From: an uncultured Erythrobacter sp.
GTDB taxonomy: Bacteria; Pseudomonadota; Alphaproteobacteria; Sphingomonadales; Sphingomonadaceae
Reading direction: 5' to 3'
DNA: 64,000 nt
NCBI GenBank assembly: GCA_947488325.1
Contig: CANKYZ010000001.1
Span: 620,001-684,000, forward strand
The notes beneath the pieces are model-generated. The model was not told the DNA's origin. It did not search any database and saw only the letters and a list, made by a program, of their open reading frames with translations. This document shows, piece after piece, positions 61,553 to 64,000 of this stretch (positions are counted from its first letter, which is position 1; each line of letters opens with the position of its first letter). The position numbers and the translations under genes are program-made.

Positions 61553-62266
61553 TTGAATAACAATCGTAACAATCGTCGTCGCGGTCGCGGAAATCGCACC
61601 AATCAAGGCGGCGGGGGCAATCAGCTCAATCGAATTGACAGTCGCGCGCGTGGTAATGCGCCGCAGCTTCTCGACAAGTTTAAAAAGCTTGCCCAGGACG
61701 CACAGCATAATGGCGACCGCGTGCAGGCCGAGTATTACTTGCAATTTGCAGATCATTATTTCCGCGTAATCGCTGACAATAAAGCACGTCAGGATGAGGC
61801 GCGGGCCAAGCGCAATGATGGCCGTGATCAGGCGAATGATGATTCCGATGATGGTGAAGATGGTGAGAGCCGTCGGAACGAAAACAATCGGGGCGGTGAA
61901 GGCCGCAGTGACAATCGCAATGATAGTGGCAGGGGTGAAAATCGGCGCGGTGGCAATCGCCGCCCACGCGGCCGCCGTGATGACCAAAACGAAGATGGTC
62001 AGGACCGCATTGCACCAGAAGAAGGTGTTATTGGCGTAGAAGGCGAAGTTGCGAGCGTCGAAGAAGATGCTCCCAAGCCAAAGCGCCGTGCCCGCAAGCC
62101 TAAGGCAGAATTGTCGGATGACGAACCCCGCCGCAAACCGCGCGCTAGCCGGGCTAAACCCAAGCGTGATGATGGCGATGATGGCGAAATTGATTCTTCA
62201 GTTTTGCCACCAGCAATCGGGACCGAAGACCGCGATTCTGACGATAGTCTAGAGGCAGTTGGTTAA
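61553..62266 (+). CDS. DUF4167 protein, RNA-binding-like
   Basis: The 237-residue protein has an Asn/Arg-rich start (NNNRNNRRRGRGNR), a conserved helical core (PQLLDKFKKLAQDAQHNGDRVQAEYYLQF) and a long low-complexity tail with Arg/Gly/Asn, then Lys/Ala-rich KPKRRARKPKAE. The start is TTG at 61553 behind GATGAGGAT. Its place after prfA-prmC is conserved in alphaproteobacteria. The family has been linked to ribosome-associated roles, but function is not established. Confidence 0.82.
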   Translation: MNNNRNNRRRGRGNRTNQGGGGNQLNRIDSRARGNAPQLLDKFKKLAQDAQHNGDRVQAEYYLQFADHYFRVIADNKARQDEARAKRNDGRDQANDDSDDGEDGESRRNENNRGGEGRSDNRNDSGRGENRRGGNRRPRGRRDDQNEDGQDRIAPEEGVIGVEGEVASVEEDAPKPKRRARKPKAELSDDEPRRKPRASRAKPKRDDGDDGEIDSSVLPPAIGTEDRDSDDSLEAVG

Positions 62267-62288
62267 ACACCAGATAGTCGCCGGACTT

Positions 62289-63938
62289 ATGGCCGATCAA
62301 ACGCAAGAACTTGGACCTTCTTTGCTGCGCAACACCGCGCAACGAGTGGCGAAGTTTGCTGAGCGTCGTCCCGGATTGGCTTCGGCATTGCTCGGCCTTA
62401 TTGCAGCATGTGGCTACCCGCCGCTTCATGCATGGTGGATCGCCTTACCAGCGCTTGCAATACTCATTGCCCATATTCGAACAGTGCCCACTTGGCGCGG
62501 TGCGGTTTGGCGCGGCTGGGTGTTCGGTTTGGTCCACCTAACGCTGGCGAACAATTGGATTGCGACCGCTTTCACCCATCAGGCGAAAATGCCCGAGGTG
62601 CTGGGTTGGTTCGCCGTTCCGCTTTTGTGCCTATATCTTGCGGTGTACCCAGCATTGGCAGCTTTGATCGCCCATTTGTTGGCCCGGCGGTCTGGACCGT
62701 TGGCTTTCGGCACAGTGTTTGCGGCCGCTTGGATCGTGACAGAATGGCTGCGAAGCTGGGTGTTTACCGGATACCCTTGGCCTCCATTGGGGCTAATTCT
62801 GCTTGGCGGGTGGGAAAATCCAGGCTTGGCGCGGGCGCTACCTTGGCTGGGCACATATGCCTTGTCCGGCGCCGCTTTGATTTGTGCGACCCTAGTCGTC
62901 TTGGCTTTCTCAGAGAATAGACGCCGTGCGGCGGTATCAGCTTGGATCATCGGGGCGCTGGGTGCCGTCATGCTCTTGCCCATTGCCCAGACAAACTCGC
63001 AAGAGACAGCTGTTCGCTATACCCTTGTTCAGCCTCTGATCCCGCAGGATGAGATCACCGACCACACTAAATTCGCAGAGCAGTTCGCGCGCACCGCTAG
63101 CCTTACGATGCCTGGGAACGACCAATCGCGCTTGGTGTTATGGCCGGAAAGCGCGATCCCAGACTACCTCGAAGAAGGTTACCCTGATCGTTATTACCTA
63201 ACGACATTTGGCCAAGATCCGATTGTCGCAAGGCGGCGAATAGGGTGGGTAATTGGTGACCAATCCACTTTGCTAACCGGTGTAGTAAATCTCAATATCG
63301 GCATCCGCGAGGACGGCAGGCGCGGTGCGGTTTCTGCTCGCAATTCGGTGATCGCGATGACCGGCGAGAGCGACATCACGCATCACTATTCTAAAGCCCA
63401 TCTGGTCCCTTATGGCGAATATCTCCCGATGGAATGGTTGCTGGAACCGCTTGGTTTGGCGCGGCTGACTGCGGGCGGCATTCCTTACAATCCTGGTCCC
63501 GGTCCGCGTACGCTTGATCTTGGTGAGCATGGCCGCGCGGGGATTCAAATTTGCTATGAGATCGTATTCTCTGGCCAAGTCGTCGACCGTGATGACCGGC
63601 CCGACTTCATCTTCAACCCCTCCAATGATGGTTGGTTTGGTCTTTGGGGTCCACCGCAACATCTCGCGCAGGCTCGAATGCGCGCGATCGAAGAAGGCTT
63701 GCCCGTCCTTCGTTCCACTACAACCGGGATCAGCGCCGTGGTTGATGCCAATGGATTTGTTCTCCAATCGATCGCAAGCGGTGAGGCGGACAAGATCGAT
63801 GGCTTCATCCCGATGGCGCATCCTCCAACGTTGTTTGCGCAGTTTGGTAATGCTCTGCCTTTGGCATGGGCAGCTTTGCTCGCACTATTGGGCTTTGGCT
63901 TGCCAAGATTGCTTGCGCTGTGGGCAGCGTGCGGCTAG
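62289..63938 (+). CDS. lnt: Apolipoprotein N-acyltransferase
   Basis: The 549-residue membrane enzyme adds the third acyl chain to lipoproteins. About eight membrane helices precede a nitrilase domain with the catalytic Glu (WPESAIPD), Lys (KAHLVPYGEYLP) and Cys (QICYEIVF). The ATG at 62289 is chosen over an upstream TTG at 62259 inside the DUF4167 gene end. It may add acyl chains to the lipoproteins predicted here. Confidence 0.95.
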   Translation: MADQTQELGPSLLRNTAQRVAKFAERRPGLASALLGLIAACGYPPLHAWWIALPALAILIAHIRTVPTWRGAVWRGWVFGLVHLTLANNWIATAFTHQAKMPEVLGWFAVPLLCLYLAVYPALAALIAHLLARRSGPLAFGTVFAAAWIVTEWLRSWVFTGYPWPPLGLILLGGWENPGLARALPWLGTYALSGAALICATLVVLAFSENRRRAAVSAWIIGALGAVMLLPIAQTNSQETAVRYTLVQPLIPQDEITDHTKFAEQFARTASLTMPGNDQSRLVLWPESAIPDYLEEGYPDRYYLTTFGQDPIVARRRIGWVIGDQSTLLTGVVNLNIGIREDGRRGAVSARNSVIAMTGESDITHHYSKAHLVPYGEYLPMEWLLEPLGLARLTAGGIPYNPGPGPRTLDLGEHGRAGIQICYEIVFSGQVVDRDDRPDFIFNPSNDGWFGLWGPPQHLAQARMRAIEEGLPVLRSTTTGISAVVDANGFVLQSIASGEADKIDGFIPMAHPPTLFAQFGNALPLAWAALLALLGFGLPRLLALWAACG

Positions 63939-63956
63939 GGCGCTCGCAAAAGACAT

Positions 63957-63992
63957 AAAGGTTTCCTTATATCTGCATAAGGATACCTCGGA
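63957..63992 (+). promoter_or_regulatory. Hairpin leader at the window edge
   Basis: AGGTTTCCTTAT and ATAAGGATACCT pair with one mismatch around ATCTGC, preceded by ACATAAAG. A palindrome AAGGTTTCCTT lies inside. In related genomes lnt is often followed by metK, so this could be a SamR-type operator or SAM-responsive leader; that is speculation because the downstream gene is outside the window. Confidence 0.35.
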
Positions 63993-64000
63993 TCAAACAG

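Noticed and set aside
61391..61987. Ile/Ala/Thr-rich membrane-like frame opposite the DUF4167 gene
   Set aside because: Antisense of Arg/Asn/Asp-rich coding sequence; a typical shadow.

Overview
The window looks like a chromosomal segment of an alphaproteobacterium of the order Sphingomonadales, most likely the Erythrobacteraceae. Three things point there: a serine palmitoyltransferase with its dedicated acyl carrier protein (sphingolipid synthesis), CtrA and DivK cell-cycle regulators, and a complete gene transfer agent (GTA) head-tail cluster of the Rhodobacter capsulatus type. Base composition, judged by eye, is in the mid-50s percent GC. Taxonomy is inferred from gene content and protein resemblance; no search was run.

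Layout. 0-2.6 kb: a flavin-type oxidase-like gene, then glnK-amtB behind a textbook sigma-54 promoter with an NtrC-type dyad. 2.6-7.6 kb: a leftward operon (membrane protein, sterol desaturase-type hydroxylase, GMC oxidoreductase), an exported M20 peptidase and a DUF442-type protein. 7.9-14.9 kb: a double cold-shock-domain protein with a glycine-rich tail, argD-argF-hslO, a DUF3617-like exported protein, queC and an MFS transporter. 15.1-16.3 kb: an OmpA-like porin with a 29-proline hinge. 16.5-30.5 kb: the GTA cluster, all on the minus strand, from small terminase to the DUF2793 protein, intact and mostly translationally coupled. No integrase, repressor or lysis genes are present.

30.7-45.1 kb: a YqaA-type membrane protein, the sphingolipid pair acp-spt, a lone Pycsar-effector-like membrane protein, divK, a five-gene overlapping operon (DUF3572, HAD, RidA, GDPD, FemAB-like), dksA, a PilZ protein, an orphan solute-binding protein, an HNH endonuclease, gluQRS, a HIG1 protein, a cobalamin adenosyltransferase and hydroxybutyryl-CoA dehydrogenase. 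45.2-64 kb: mutS, maeB, a Tat-lipoprotein DUF917 protein, trmB, an MscS channel, ctrA, rpoN, lptB, ppa, hisS, prfA-prmC, a DUF4167 protein and lnt. The window ends in a hairpin leader that probably belongs to the next gene.

How parts connect. rpoN (55 kb) encodes the sigma factor needed for the glnK-amtB promoter (0.77 kb). DivK and CtrA belong to one phosphorelay network, and CtrA is known to influence GTA expression in Rhodobacter, although no convincing CtrA box was seen at the GTA promoter. The most unusual features are in the GTA cluster. The TerS and capsid genes each have an intrinsic-terminator-like hairpin just before their start codon. A highly structured gap follows the capsid gene. 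The gp7 slot is too small for a normal gp7. A TIM-barrel-like region of about 560 residues is attached to gp12, while gp15 lacks the corresponding insert known from Rhodobacter.
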